Shown: one piece after another, positions 41,981-50,926 of the stretch
Position numbering within the stretch: position 1 is the stretch's first letter
How the letters are laid out: each line of letters begins with the position of its first letter
Origin: Desulfosarcina sp.
Lineage (GTDB): Bacteria; Desulfobacterota; Desulfobacteria; Desulfobacterales; Desulfosarcinaceae
Length of the DNA stretch: 64,000 nt
Direction: 5' to 3'
Assembly: GCA_014237405.1 (NCBI GenBank)
Contig: JABZFO010000048.1
Coordinates: forward strand, 1-64,000
Notes under the pieces: generated by a model
Seen by the model: the letters and a program-made list of their open reading frames with translations, nothing else
Told to the model about the DNA's origin: nothing
Databases searched by the model: none
Position numbers and translations under genes: made by a program

Positions 41981-43344
41981 AAAAATACCATATCCATTTC
42001 GTCGGCATTGGCGGCATCGGCATGAGCGGCATTGCCGAACTGCTCCTGAACCTGGGCTACCGGGTCTCCGGTTCCGACGTGAAGGCCTCGGACATTACGG
42101 CCAATCTGACGCAGTTGGGGAGCACCATCCATATCGGCCACCGGGCCGAGCAGGTCGCCGGCGCCGATGTGGTGGTAGTTTCATCGGCCATCGATGCGAA
42201 AAATCCGGAAGTGGCTGCTGCCCGGCAAGCGGCGATTCCGGTAATTCCCCGGGCCGAGATGCTGGCCGAACTCATGCGGCTCAAATACAGCGTGGCCATT
42301 GCCGGCGCGCACGGCAAGACCTCCACCACTTCCCTGGTGGCCAACGTGCTGGCCGGTGGCGGTCTGGACCCAACAGTGGTCATCGGCGGCAAGCTTAAGA
42401 GCATCGACCGCAACGCGGTGATCGGACAGGGTAATTTTATCGTGGCCGAGGCCGACGAGAGCGACGGTTCTTTTCTCAAGTTTTCTCCGACCATTGCCGT
42501 GGTCACCAACATTGACCGGGAGCACATGGATTTTTACAAAGACCTGGATGCGATAAAAAAGGTTTTTCTCAATTTTATCGACAGGATCCCCTTTTACGGT
42601 CTGGCCGTGCTCTGCCTGGACAACGAGCCGCTCCAGGGCCTCCTCCCCGCTATCAAGAAACGGCTGACTACATACGGGCGGAGCACTCAGGCCGATTACC
42701 AGGCCCGGGACGTCAGTTTCGGTGAGATGAAAAGCCGGTTCACGGTGATTCATCAGGGCGAAAGCCTTGGCGAATTCCGTCTGGCCATGCCCGGCATGCA
42801 CAATGTATACAACGCCTTGGCGGCCATTGCCGTGGGCCTGGAACTGGACATCCCGCTTTCCTCCATCAAACGGTCCCTGGAAACAGCCGAAGGGGTGCAG
42901 CGCCGGATGGAGATTAAGGGTGAAGTTAATGGCGTTACTATCGTGGATGACTACGGTCACCACCCCACGGAGATCCAGGTGACCCTGGAGGCGGTAAAAA
43001 GCAACTGGCCGGACCGTCGGAAGGTGGTGGTTTTCCAACCCCACCGATACACGCGCACCCAGGCTCTGCTGGAGGAGTTCACCCGCTCTTTCAACAACAG
43101 CGACGTGCTGGTGGTGCTGCCCATCTATGCGGCCAGCGAATCCCCCATCGCGGGCGTGAGCGGCGAGGCGCTGGGGGATTGCATCCGGGCCCACGGTCAT
43201 CGGAACGTGACCTGCCTAAACAGTCTCGAGGCCTGTGTCGACCACCTTGAGAAAACCCTGGATCCTGGAGATTTGCTGCTGACCCTTGGTGCCGGCGATG
43301 TTTATCGCGTGGGAGAGATGGTTCTGGATAGACTGGCCGGTTGA
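41971..43344 (+). CDS. murC: UDP-MurNAc:L-alanine ligase MurC
   Basis: A 457-residue Mur ligase that starts the peptide stem. Motifs: H-F-V-G-I-G-G-I-G-M-S near residue 9 (UDP site), the P-loop A-G-A-H-G-K-T-S-T near 111, E-A-D-E-S-D-G-S-F near 165, V-D-D-Y-G-H-H-P near 322, Q-P-H-R-Y-T-R near 350. Complete. Its stop is immediately followed by the heptamer repeat array where murB and ddl would lie in many clusters. Confidence 0.95.
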   Translation: MYLKKYHIHFVGIGGIGMSGIAELLLNLGYRVSGSDVKASDITANLTQLGSTIHIGHRAEQVAGADVVVVSSAIDAKNPEVAAARQAAIPVIPRAEMLAELMRLKYSVAIAGAHGKTSTTSLVANVLAGGGLDPTVVIGGKLKSIDRNAVIGQGNFIVAEADESDGSFLKFSPTIAVVTNIDREHMDFYKDLDAIKKVFLNFIDRIPFYGLAVLCLDNEPLQGLLPAIKKRLTTYGRSTQADYQARDVSFGEMKSRFTVIHQGESLGEFRLAMPGMHNVYNALAAIAVGLELDIPLSSIKRSLETAEGVQRRMEIKGEVNGVTIVDDYGHHPTEIQVTLEAVKSNWPDRRKVVVFQPHRYTRTQALLEEFTRSFNNSDVLVVLPIYAASESPIAGVSGEALGDCIRAHGHRNVTCLNSLEACVDHLEKTLDPGDLLLTLGAGDVYRVGEMVLDRLAG

Positions 43345-43600
43345 CAGAGGACAGAGGACAGAGGACTGAGGACTGAGGACTGAGGACTGAGGACTAAGGA
43401 CTGAGGACGGAGGGCAGAGGACTGAGGACTGAGGACAGAGGACAGAGGACAGAGGACAGAGGACAGAGGACAGAGGACAGAGGACAGAGGACAGAGGACA
43501 GAGGACAGAGGACAGAGGACAGAGGACAGAGGACAGAGGACTGAGGACTGAGGACTGAGGACTGAGGACTGAGGACTGAGGACTGAGGGCTGAGGACTGA
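43345..43600 (+). repeat. Heptamer minisatellite (GGACAGA / GGACTGA)
   Basis: About 36 tandem 7-bp units, alternating in blocks of GGACAGA and GGACTGA with a few variants, fill the whole space between the murC stop and the ftsQ start. The array contains a GAGG in almost every unit and so supplies Shine-Dalgarno-like sequence to ftsQ. A long open frame on the opposite strand across it is an artefact of the repeat. No murB or ddl remnant is visible. Confidence 0.95.
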
Positions 43601-43608
43601 ACTAAACT

Positions 43609-44460
43609 TTGAAACCGACCCGGAAAAATCGATTCAGAAAAAACAGGGAAGTCCGGCGGGCCCCGTTTCGGGACCGGGCCGTTTTCACCGCCAAAGCGCT
43701 TTTGGGAGTACTGGCACTGGTGGCGGTCAGCGGAGCGTTTATCCTGGTGTATGACTATTTTACCCAGACTCGACATTTCCAGGCCCGCCATATTGTGGTG
43801 ACCGGGCAGCAGCGGATGAACCGCCGGCAGGTACTGAAGATTGCCGGCGTCGGACCGCAGACGAATATCCTGTCCGTGAACCTGACGACTACCCGTAAGC
43901 GACTGCTGGCCGACCCATGGATCGCCGACGTGGCGGTCAGCCGGGAGATCCCGTCGGGGCTGCGAATTTACATCCAAGAAGAAGAGCCGCTGGCCATGCT
44001 GGACATGGGTGACGGTCATGGCTTTTTGATCAATATTGCCGGCGAGGTGTTTAAACGGGAGGATGGTTCGGACAGCAACGCCTTGCCACGGGTGCAGGGG
44101 CTGAATCATGCGGATCTGCCCGTTCCCGGAAAGCCTGCCACGATGGCATTCCAGGCCGTGATGACCCTATTCCGCCTGGCCGGCAAAAAGAACAGCCCGC
44201 TGCCCCTTTCCGGCATTCGCCGGATTCGTGTGGACCGCGAAATCGGAGCCACTGTATATATCGGCGAAGAAAACCGGGCTGTGAAGTTTGGATTCGGTCG
44301 CTATCGTGAAAAGTGTGAGGCGTTGGGTCACCTGATGGTCCGGTTGAGCAGGGACAACCGGCTGACCCGGTACCGGTCCATCGATCTTTTTGATGTCAAT
44401 CGAATCGTGATCACGCTGGCAACGGCCGGTCCATCCGGTTCGGATCGTGAGGAGGTGTAA
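43609..44460 (+). CDS. ftsQ: Cell division protein FtsQ
   Basis: A 283-residue bitopic protein: basic N-terminus, a transmembrane helix near residues 27-48, then a POTRA domain (H-I-V-V-T-G-Q-Q-R-M, L-L-A-D-P-W-I-A-D-V-A-V-S-R) and the FtsQ beta domain (L-R-I-Y-I-Q-E-E-E-P-L-A near 115). It scaffolds FtsL/FtsB. A TTG start at 43609 is required, since the next Met is inside the POTRA domain, and the repeat array lies directly before it. Confidence 0.88.
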   Translation: MKPTRKNRFRKNREVRRAPFRDRAVFTAKALLGVLALVAVSGAFILVYDYFTQTRHFQARHIVVTGQQRMNRRQVLKIAGVGPQTNILSVNLTTTRKRLLADPWIADVAVSREIPSGLRIYIQEEEPLAMLDMGDGHGFLINIAGEVFKREDGSDSNALPRVQGLNHADLPVPGKPATMAFQAVMTLFRLAGKKNSPLPLSGIRRIRVDREIGATVYIGEENRAVKFGFGRYREKCEALGHLMVRLSRDNRLTRYRSIDLFDVNRIVITLATAGPSGSDREEV

Positions 44461-44461
44461 G

Positions 44462-45649
44462 TTGCAGGGACCAAGAGAAGGAGCTATCGTCGTCGGCCTG
44501 GATATCGGGACCACCAAGATCTGCGCCGTGGTCGGCGAGGTGACGGGCCGCGAAATCAATATCATCGGTATCGGGACCCATCCATCCATCGGTCTGCGAA
44601 AGGGCGTGGTGGTCAACATCGAATCCACGGTGGAGTCCATCAAAAAGGCGGTGGAAGAGGCCGAATTGATGGCCGGTTGTGAGATTTCGTCGGTATACGC
44701 CGGGATTGCCGGCGGCCACATCACCGGCTTCAACAGCCGGGGAATCGTGGCCATCAAAGGGTCAGAAATCACCCAGCAGGATGTGGATCGGGTCATCGAT
44801 GCGGCTCGGGCCGTGGCCATTCCCATGGACCGGGAGGTGATCCACGTGCTGCCCCAGGAGTACATTGTGGACGATCAGATCGGCATTCAGAACCCGGTGG
44901 GCATGGCGGGTGTCCGCCTCGAGGCCAAAATCCACATCGTTACCGGTGCGGTCACTTCGGCTCACAACATCGTCAAGTGCGCCAACCGGGCCGGGCTGGA
45001 TGTATGCGACATCGTTTTAGAGAGCCTGGCCTCGGGCGAAGCGGTGCTTACCGAGGAGGAGAAACAGCTGGGCACCTGCCTGATTGACCTGGGGGGTGGC
45101 ACCAGCGATCTTGCCATTTTCTTGGGTAAGAACATCAAGCACACCTTCGTGCTGGCCCTGGGGGGCGACAACCTCACTAATGATATCGCCATTGGCGTGC
45201 GGGCCCCCTTGAACGAGGCGGAGCGAATCAAGTGCAAATACGGCACTTGCGACGGGGCTTCCATCAGTCCAGATGAAACCATCGAGGTGCCGGGTATGGG
45301 CGGCCGCCAGCCCCGCAAGCTTCCCCGCCAGATTTTAGGAGAAATCCTGGAGCCGCGCATGGAGGAGATATTCACCCTGCTCCAGCGGGAGATCTACCGC
45401 GCCGGCATGGAAAACATGATCGCCTCGGGGATAGTCCTTTCCGGGGGTACGGCCCTCCTGGAGGGCACCATCGATATCGCCGAGGCCATCTTCGGCGTTC
45501 CCACGCGCATGGGCAAACCGCGGGGCATCGGCGGCCTCACCGACGTGGTGAACAATCCCATGTATGCCACCGGTGTGGGGCTGGTCATCTACGGTGCCAA
45601 AAAGGAGCCGGAGAAAAAGGGGAATGGCTGCCGTCTTTCGGAAAAATGA
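44462..45649 (+). CDS. ftsA: Cell division protein FtsA
   Basis: A 395-residue actin-like protein that tethers FtsZ to the membrane: V-G-L-D-I-G-T-T-K near residue 12 (phosphate 1), the 1C domain in the middle, D-L-G-G-G-T-S-D near 203 (phosphate 2), and L-S-G-G-T-A-L near 325. The TTG at 44462 is chosen because AGGAGGT sits 5-6 bases before it. The protein ends in E-P-E-K-K-G-N-G-C-R-L-S-E-K without the amphipathic membrane-targeting helix expected at the C-terminus. Loss of sequence or a frame change near 45610-45645 is possible. Confidence 0.92.
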   Translation: MQGPREGAIVVGLDIGTTKICAVVGEVTGREINIIGIGTHPSIGLRKGVVVNIESTVESIKKAVEEAELMAGCEISSVYAGIAGGHITGFNSRGIVAIKGSEITQQDVDRVIDAARAVAIPMDREVIHVLPQEYIVDDQIGIQNPVGMAGVRLEAKIHIVTGAVTSAHNIVKCANRAGLDVCDIVLESLASGEAVLTEEEKQLGTCLIDLGGGTSDLAIFLGKNIKHTFVLALGGDNLTNDIAIGVRAPLNEAERIKCKYGTCDGASISPDETIEVPGMGGRQPRKLPRQILGEILEPRMEEIFTLLQREIYRAGMENMIASGIVLSGGTALLEGTIDIAEAIFGVPTRMGKPRGIGGLTDVVNNPMYATGVGLVIYGAKKEPEKKGNGCRLSEK

Positions 45650-45654
45650 CAATG

Positions 45655-45740
45655 GGTAAAAACGGATGGAGTTGTAAAAAGTTCCGGTTCAGACGGAACC
45701 GTCGAAACTGTAACCAAGGCGTACAGGCAAGCGCCACAAT
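45655..45740. repeat. Degenerate third copy of the dispersed repeat
   Basis: Between ftsA and ftsZ, GAGTTGTAAAAAGTTCCGGTTCAGACGG and a following AAGGCGTAC / AGGCAAGCG recall the ends of the 126-285 and 61430-61606 repeats, but with many differences and much of the core missing. It is probably an old, decayed copy. No promoter or gene is seen in this gap. Confidence 0.5.
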
Positions 45741-45766
45741 GGGCAACACAAGAAAAGGGGGAGATT

Positions 45767-46894
45767 ATGACTGGTATGTTTACGTATGTGGAAAGTGAAA
45801 GTTCGGCAAAAATCAAAGTGATTGGCGTAGGCGGGGCGGGAGGTAACGCGATCAATAACATGATCTTGAGCAATCTGCATGGCGTCAAGTTCATTTCTGC
45901 CAACACGGATGCCCAGTCCCTGGATGTGGCCCAGGCTGAAATGCGCATCCAGCTGGGGGTGGAGATCACCGAAGGCCTGGGCGCCGGCGCCAATCCCCAG
46001 GTGGGACGGGATGCAGCCCTGGAAAATGCGGAAATGATCAAGGACGCGTTGTCCGATTCCCACATGGTCTTCATTACCGCGGGCTTCGGCGGCGGCACGG
46101 GGACCGGTGCGGCGCCGGTGATTGCACGGCTGTGTAAGGAAATGGGCATTCTTACCGTGGCCGTGGTGACTCGACCGTTCTCTTTTGAGGGTAGAAAGCG
46201 GGCCAAGCAGGCCGAGGATGGCATCATCGAGTTGAAAAAAGCGGCGGACACGGTGATCACCATCCCCAATGACCGGCTGCGGGGGCTGGCCTCGAAGAAC
46301 GCCAAGATGGTGGATATGTTCAGAAAGGCAGACGAAATCCTGCTCCACTCGGTCAAGGGCATCACCGACCTGATTATGATGCCCGGCCTGGTAAACCTGG
46401 ACTTTGCCGACGTGAAGACCACCATGTCCCGGGCCGGTATGGCCATCATGGGTATCGGCAGTTCCAGCGGCGAAAACCGGGCGCTGGAAGCGGCTGAACG
46501 GGCCATCTCACACCCGCTGCTGGAAGACATCAACGAACGCATTTACAATGAGGTGGGCGACGATGCGGAGATCATCTGGGGCGCGGTCATCGACGACAGT
46601 GTGGGCGATGAGATGAGCGTCACCGTCATTGCCACCGGTATCGGCGAAAAGGAAAAGGAGAAGGAGAAGGAGGCGGTCCTGAAAGTGATGGACCCTACTT
46701 ACGGCGGTAAGGTGCGTGACATCACCCCGGCGGATCTGGCCCGTTCGTCGGAACTGGACGCACCCACTTTTATTCGCCGGCGGCAGGCCGTCAACGAAAG
46801 GCCGGCCAGTGAGCTCTACCGGGAGTACAAGGGGATTGTCATCGACAACGACGATCTAGACGTTCCCACTTTTTTAAGAAGAAAGGCGGACTAA
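45767..46894 (+). CDS. ftsZ: Cell division protein FtsZ
   Basis: A 375-residue tubulin-like GTPase forming the Z ring. The GTP motif G-F-G-G-G-T-G-T-G-A-A-P lies near residue 106, V-G-V-G-G-A-G-G-N-A near 20, the T7 loop N-L-D-F-A-D-V near 208, and the C-terminal D-V-P-T-F-L-R-R-K conserved peptide near the end binds FtsA and other partners. An AGGGGGAG precedes the ATG. A short Lys/Glu run (K-E-K-E-K-E-K-E) sits before the linker. Complete. Confidence 0.97.
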   Translation: MTGMFTYVESESSAKIKVIGVGGAGGNAINNMILSNLHGVKFISANTDAQSLDVAQAEMRIQLGVEITEGLGAGANPQVGRDAALENAEMIKDALSDSHMVFITAGFGGGTGTGAAPVIARLCKEMGILTVAVVTRPFSFEGRKRAKQAEDGIIELKKAADTVITIPNDRLRGLASKNAKMVDMFRKADEILLHSVKGITDLIMMPGLVNLDFADVKTTMSRAGMAIMGIGSSSGENRALEAAERAISHPLLEDINERIYNEVGDDAEIIWGAVIDDSVGDEMSVTVIATGIGEKEKEKEKEAVLKVMDPTYGGKVRDITPADLARSSELDAPTFIRRRQAVNERPASELYREYKGIVIDNDDLDVPTFLRRKAD

Positions 46895-46947
46895 CTCCGT
46901 GGCTGAATGATCCGGATCAGCTGGGACAACGTTGAATCAGAGGACGG

Positions 46948-47157
46948 ATGATGCAGCATTACCGATGTAGTGACCACTTGACCGGTGGTCGAAGGATTGG
47001 TGGCGATCGGCGGGGATATTCATATGCCTGCTGTATCCCCGAACGACGTAGCGGCGTGGAGCGCCGCAGAGAAAAAGTTCGCCGCCAGCAAAGCCGGAAT
47101 ACCGCGATGATGAAGGCGGTCGATGAGACCACCACAACCGAGCCGATACGATTCTGA
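46948..47157 (+). CDS. Small Arg-rich protein with P-E-R-R-S-G motif
   Basis: A 69-residue basic protein with G-D-R-R near residue 19 and P-E-R-R-S-G-V-E-R-R-R near 31. This arginine-pair pattern resembles the short R-R-x-x-x-R elements that precede PilZ domains, but no PilZ fold follows. It lies 50 bases after ftsZ and overlaps nothing. A weak GGACGG precedes the start. Support is modest and it could be chance. Confidence 0.4.
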   Translation: MMQHYRCSDHLTGGRRIGGDRRGYSYACCIPERRSGVERRREKVRRQQSRNTAMMKAVDETTTTEPIRF

Positions 47158-47203
47158 AACGCGATGGATTGACGGCCGATGCGGATAAAGATCTGCGTGA
47201 ACC

Positions 47204-48943
47204 ATGGCAACAGGATCTCAACAGGCACCCAGAGGGCGTGCGGCGGCTGAACGCGGCGTTATCCGAAAGCCTGCCGCCGGCCGTATTCGCGTGGCCCTGG
47301 TCTACCCCAACCTTTACCATGTGGGGATGTCCAACCTGGGGTTCCAGACCGTATACCGGCTCATCAACGATATCGACCATGTGGTTTGTGAACGGGCTTT
47401 TTTACCGGAACAGGATGGCGGTAGAATCCACCGGGTGCTGACGGTCGAGTCCCAGACGCCCATCGAAGACTTCGACATCATTGCCTTTTCGATTTCCTAC
47501 GAGAACGATGCACCCGCCGTGCTTTCCATCCTGGAAACAGCAGGACTCCCCCTGCCGGCCGCCCAGCGTGGCGCCACTCCCCCCCTTGTGCTGGCAGGGG
47601 GAGTCTTCTGTTTTCTCAACCCTGAACCGTTGGCCCCGTTCATCGATGCCTTCCTGCTGGGGGAGGCCGAGGTTCTGGTATCTGGTTTTTTTCAGATCTT
47701 TGATCCATCGGTCGAAAAGCAGGCAATTCTGCTGACCCTGGCCCGCCACGTTGCTGGCCTATACGTTCCTGCCCTCTACCGCCCCCGGTATCATGAAGAC
47801 GGCACCCTGGCTGAGGTTGAGCCGCTGGCGGATGTGCCTGCCTCCGTCAGACGGCTGATGGTGCCGGATTTGTCGGACCTGCCAACGGCCAGCACCATTT
47901 TAACCCCGGACACTACCTTTGACGACACCTACCTCATCGAGGTTTCCCGGGGGTGCCCCCATGGGTGCCGCTTCTGCAGCGCCGGATATGTCTATCGGCC
48001 ACCGAGGTTCCGCCCCTTTAGCCTGCTTGACCGTCAGGTGGACGATGGGTGCGCACTGACCGACCACATCGGCCTGGTGGGGGCCGCCGTTTCCGACCTG
48101 CCGGGCATACGTGAACTGTGCGGCAAAGATCGGGGCCGTGAGGTCCGGTTCTCTTTCAGCAGTCTGCGGGCCGACGCCCTGGACGGCCCGCTGGTCGAGG
48201 CGCTCAAAAAAAGTCGGGTGAAGACCGCCACCATCGCCCCGGATGCCGGCTCGGAGCGCATGCGCCGGGTGATCAACAAGGGGATCACTGAAGACCACGT
48301 GGTCGTTGCCGCCGAAACCCTGGTGGCCGCCGGCATCCCCAACCTGAAGGTCTATTTCATGATCGGCCTGCCCACGGAAACCGAGGCCGATGTGGCGGCC
48401 ATTGTGGATCTGGTGAAGCAGATCAAACACCGCTTTCTCAGAACCAGCCGGGGCAAGGGGCGCATCGGTGAAATCACCGTGAGCATCAGTTCCTTCGTCC
48501 CCAAACCATTTACACCATTTCAGTGGGTGTCCATGGACGAGGTGAAGAGCCTTAAGAACAAAATCAGGATGGTGAGGACGGGATTGAAAAAAACGGCCAA
48601 TGTGCGGGTACACGCAGATCTGCCCCGGTGGGCCTACCTGCAGGGGCTGATCGCCCGGGGGGACCGGCAGGTGGCGGACATCCTGATGCTGGGCCACAAA
48701 AACAGGGGCAACTGGCCCCAGACCTTCAAGGCCTCACCGGTCAACCCCCACTTTTACGTTCACCGTGAACGGGATCCCGATGAGCTGTTTCCCTGGGACT
48801 TCATCGACCAGGGTATCGACAAATCCTACCTGTTGAAAGAGTACCGCCGGGCGTTGGCCGGCCGGACCTCCGCCCCCTGCCCCGTTGATCCGTCGAAATG
48901 CAGCATCTGCGGGGTATGCGAAGGAAAACCCGACGCACGTTGA
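47204..48943 (+). CDS. B12-binding-type radical SAM protein
   Basis: A 579-residue radical SAM protein. The N-terminal half has a B12-domain-like alpha/beta fold (V-A-L-V-Y-P-N-L-Y near residue 30). The cluster-binding C-x-x-x-C-x-x-C motif is C-P-H-G-C-R-F-C near 250, followed by the Gly-rich segment. A C-terminal C-P-V-D-P-S-K-C-S-I-C-G-V-C adds a cysteine cluster. It would cleave SAM to a 5'-deoxyadenosyl radical; the substrate is unknown. The mature family is of TIGR-type B12/radical SAM proteins, common in anaerobes. Confidence 0.88.
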   Translation: MATGSQQAPRGRAAAERGVIRKPAAGRIRVALVYPNLYHVGMSNLGFQTVYRLINDIDHVVCERAFLPEQDGGRIHRVLTVESQTPIEDFDIIAFSISYENDAPAVLSILETAGLPLPAAQRGATPPLVLAGGVFCFLNPEPLAPFIDAFLLGEAEVLVSGFFQIFDPSVEKQAILLTLARHVAGLYVPALYRPRYHEDGTLAEVEPLADVPASVRRLMVPDLSDLPTASTILTPDTTFDDTYLIEVSRGCPHGCRFCSAGYVYRPPRFRPFSLLDRQVDDGCALTDHIGLVGAAVSDLPGIRELCGKDRGREVRFSFSSLRADALDGPLVEALKKSRVKTATIAPDAGSERMRRVINKGITEDHVVVAAETLVAAGIPNLKVYFMIGLPTETEADVAAIVDLVKQIKHRFLRTSRGKGRIGEITVSISSFVPKPFTPFQWVSMDEVKSLKNKIRMVRTGLKKTANVRVHADLPRWAYLQGLIARGDRQVADILMLGHKNRGNWPQTFKASPVNPHFYVHRERDPDELFPWDFIDQGIDKSYLLKEYRRALAGRTSAPCPVDPSKCSICGVCEGKPDAR

Positions 48944-48990
48944 GTCCCCATGTAATTCCGTTTAACTCCAAAAGAATTACATTGCAGAAT

Positions 48991-49069
48991 AAGCTAAAAA
49001 ATACTCGACAGGATAAGCTAAATTTAGTACCGCAACAAAAGCTAATAGTTGCACAATACAAAAAGCTAA
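48991..49069 (+). promoter_or_regulatory. Four AAGCTAA iterons at exact 24-bp spacing
   Basis: AAGCTAA occurs at 48991, 49015, 49039 and 49063, each exactly 24 bp after the last; intervening bases differ. The last copy ends 16 bases before the Fic start codon. Such regularly spaced direct repeats suggest cooperative binding of a regulator, plausibly the N-terminal domain of the Fic protein itself. The same repeats also give Lys-Leu every eight residues in a short ORF (48898-49080), which I take as a by-product. Confidence 0.65.
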
Positions 49070-49085
49070 CGAAAGAATAAGAGCG

Positions 49086-50615
49086 ATGGCTACCCCAAAG
49101 GAAAAACTGGCCAAATCCCTTGAGGTGCTGCAGACTTTACAAAAGAACGGTGTCGTCGCTGTGCGTTCATACGACCTGACCCGGACACATCGTGAACGCC
49201 TAATCAAGAACGGCTTCTTGATAGAGGTTATGAAGGGCTGGTATATTCCTGTCCGTCCGGACGATGTCACGGGTGATAGCACGACGTGGTACGCTTCGTA
49301 TTGGGGCTTTTGTGCAGTCTATTTGAAGGCGCGTTTTGGGATGAATTGGAGCCTTTCTCCTGAGCAGTCACTATTGCTGCATGTTGGGAACATGAGGGTC
49401 CCACGCCAATTGCTTGTACGTTCACCGAAGGCCCGCAACAAGGTCACAGCACTACTGCATGACACGTCGTTATTCGATACGCGTGCGGCTCTCCCCAAGG
49501 CTGGACAGGTTGCAGAGAAGGACGGCCTACGTCTGTTCTCTATACCTGCGGGCCTGGTGAGCTGCGGATCTGGATTCTTTCTACAGAACGCAACGGACGC
49601 TCGCGCGGTGTTGGCTATGGTGAGCGATGCATCTGATGTGCTTGCATTGCTTCTGGAAGGTGGGCGAACCAAAGTTGCCGGCCGTCTTGCAGGTGCATTC
49701 CGAAATATCGGACGAGACCGTATTGCCGATGATATTGTCAAAACAATGCAAACTGCAGACTATGACATTCGGGAAAAAGATCCATTCGAAAACGCATTGA
49801 ACCTGATCCTGCCAGCGCGCGAACAGTCGCCGTATGTGAACCGTATTCGCCTCATGTGGCAACAGATGCGAGAACCCATCCTCAAGCAATTTCCTCCCGT
49901 TCCTGACCAACCACCCGACACCGTTGCCTATCTTAATGCAGCCGATGACATTTACGTTATGGACGCTTATCACTCGTTGTCCATTGAAGGCTACCGGGTC
50001 AGCCCTGAACTGATCGAACGGATCCGCATTGGCGATTGGGATCCGGAAAAAAAAGAAAATGACCGCGAGCATCGTAATGCTTTAGCTGCGCGAGGGTACT
50101 GGCAGGCCTATCAGGCAGTCCGCGAAAGCGTACGCAAGGTACTATCGGGGGAAAATCCTGGAACAGTCAGCGGTGATGATCACGGTGACTGGTACCGTGA
50201 AATGTTTGGACCCAGCATAACAGCCGGCCTCTTGCGGACGGCGGACCTTGCCGGCTACCGAAGCGGTCAAGTATATATTCGCCGCTCAATGCATGTACCA
50301 CCACGTTATGAAGCAGTGCGAGATTGCATGCCGGCATTCTTTGATTTATTGAGAGAAGAACCGGAGTCATCCGTGCGTGTTGTTCTGGGGCACTTCGTGT
50401 TCGTATATATCCATCCGTACATGGATGGTAATGGCCGTATTGGACGATTTCTTATGAACGTGATGCTGGCTGCGGGTGGGTACTCCTGGACCGTGATTCC
50501 ACTGGAAAAGCGAGGCGACTACATGGCTGCGTTGGAATGCGGCAGTGTGGAACAGGATATTACGCCGTTGGCGATTTTTCTTGGGCGGCTCGTATCTGAT
50601 AGTTTAGTAACATAA
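49086..50615 (+). CDS. Class II Fic protein with N-terminal AbiEi-like wHTH domain
   Basis: A 509-residue protein. Residues 15-60 resemble a winged-helix AbiEi/COG5340-type segment (G-V-V-A-V-R-S, R-L-I-K-N-G-F-L-I-E-V-M-K-G-W-Y). The C-terminal half is a Fic AMP-transferase: the inhibitory [ST]-x-x-x-E-[GN] motif S-L-S-I-E-G near 298, and the catalytic H-P-Y-M-D-G-N-G-R-I-G-R near 439. Fic enzymes attach AMP to Tyr, Ser or Thr; class II proteins hold themselves off via the N-terminal motif. The upstream iterons suggest autoregulation, toxin-antitoxin style. The region is richer in AT than its neighbours, consistent with transfer. Confidence 0.88.
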   Translation: MATPKEKLAKSLEVLQTLQKNGVVAVRSYDLTRTHRERLIKNGFLIEVMKGWYIPVRPDDVTGDSTTWYASYWGFCAVYLKARFGMNWSLSPEQSLLLHVGNMRVPRQLLVRSPKARNKVTALLHDTSLFDTRAALPKAGQVAEKDGLRLFSIPAGLVSCGSGFFLQNATDARAVLAMVSDASDVLALLLEGGRTKVAGRLAGAFRNIGRDRIADDIVKTMQTADYDIREKDPFENALNLILPAREQSPYVNRIRLMWQQMREPILKQFPPVPDQPPDTVAYLNAADDIYVMDAYHSLSIEGYRVSPELIERIRIGDWDPEKKENDREHRNALAARGYWQAYQAVRESVRKVLSGENPGTVSGDDHGDWYREMFGPSITAGLLRTADLAGYRSGQVYIRRSMHVPPRYEAVRDCMPAFFDLLREEPESSVRVVLGHFVFVYIHPYMDGNGRIGRFLMNVMLAAGGYSWTVIPLEKRGDYMAALECGSVEQDITPLAIFLGRLVSDSLVT

Positions 50616-50926
50616 TCGAATAACTTAACGATGAAATTGTATGCAACTGACGCAGGATCGGCTTACCCGACTTTTTTGCCCTTGACCATCGGAGCATTCT
50701 ATCTTATTGATAAGCGTTAACATTTGCACACAATGGCCAATTCTCCAGATCAACGTGAAAATGCGAAAACCTGCATCTGACACCACCTGCCGATTTCTCA
50801 ACGGCGCTGGTTGCTGATCCGGACGTGGATGCACAACTCAATATAAGCTGCGGGCAACCTTCAATACAGTTGAAACGATCTGAAGAAAAGCCTGCCGATG
50901 AACACCTATCAAAAAGGAGGGATTTA

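Noticed and set aside
43345-43600. CRISPR array
   Set aside because: Units are 7 bp without unique spacers and no cas genes are present.
43216-44109. A 297-residue minus-strand ORF rich in S-S-V-L-C-P
   Set aside because: Produced by reading the heptamer array and ftsQ backwards; no start context and periodic artefact composition.
48898-49080. Small ORF upstream of Fic as a separate antitoxin
   Set aside because: Its first third overlaps the radical SAM gene out of frame, and it lacks the S-x-x-x-E-G inhibitory motif, which is already inside the Fic protein.
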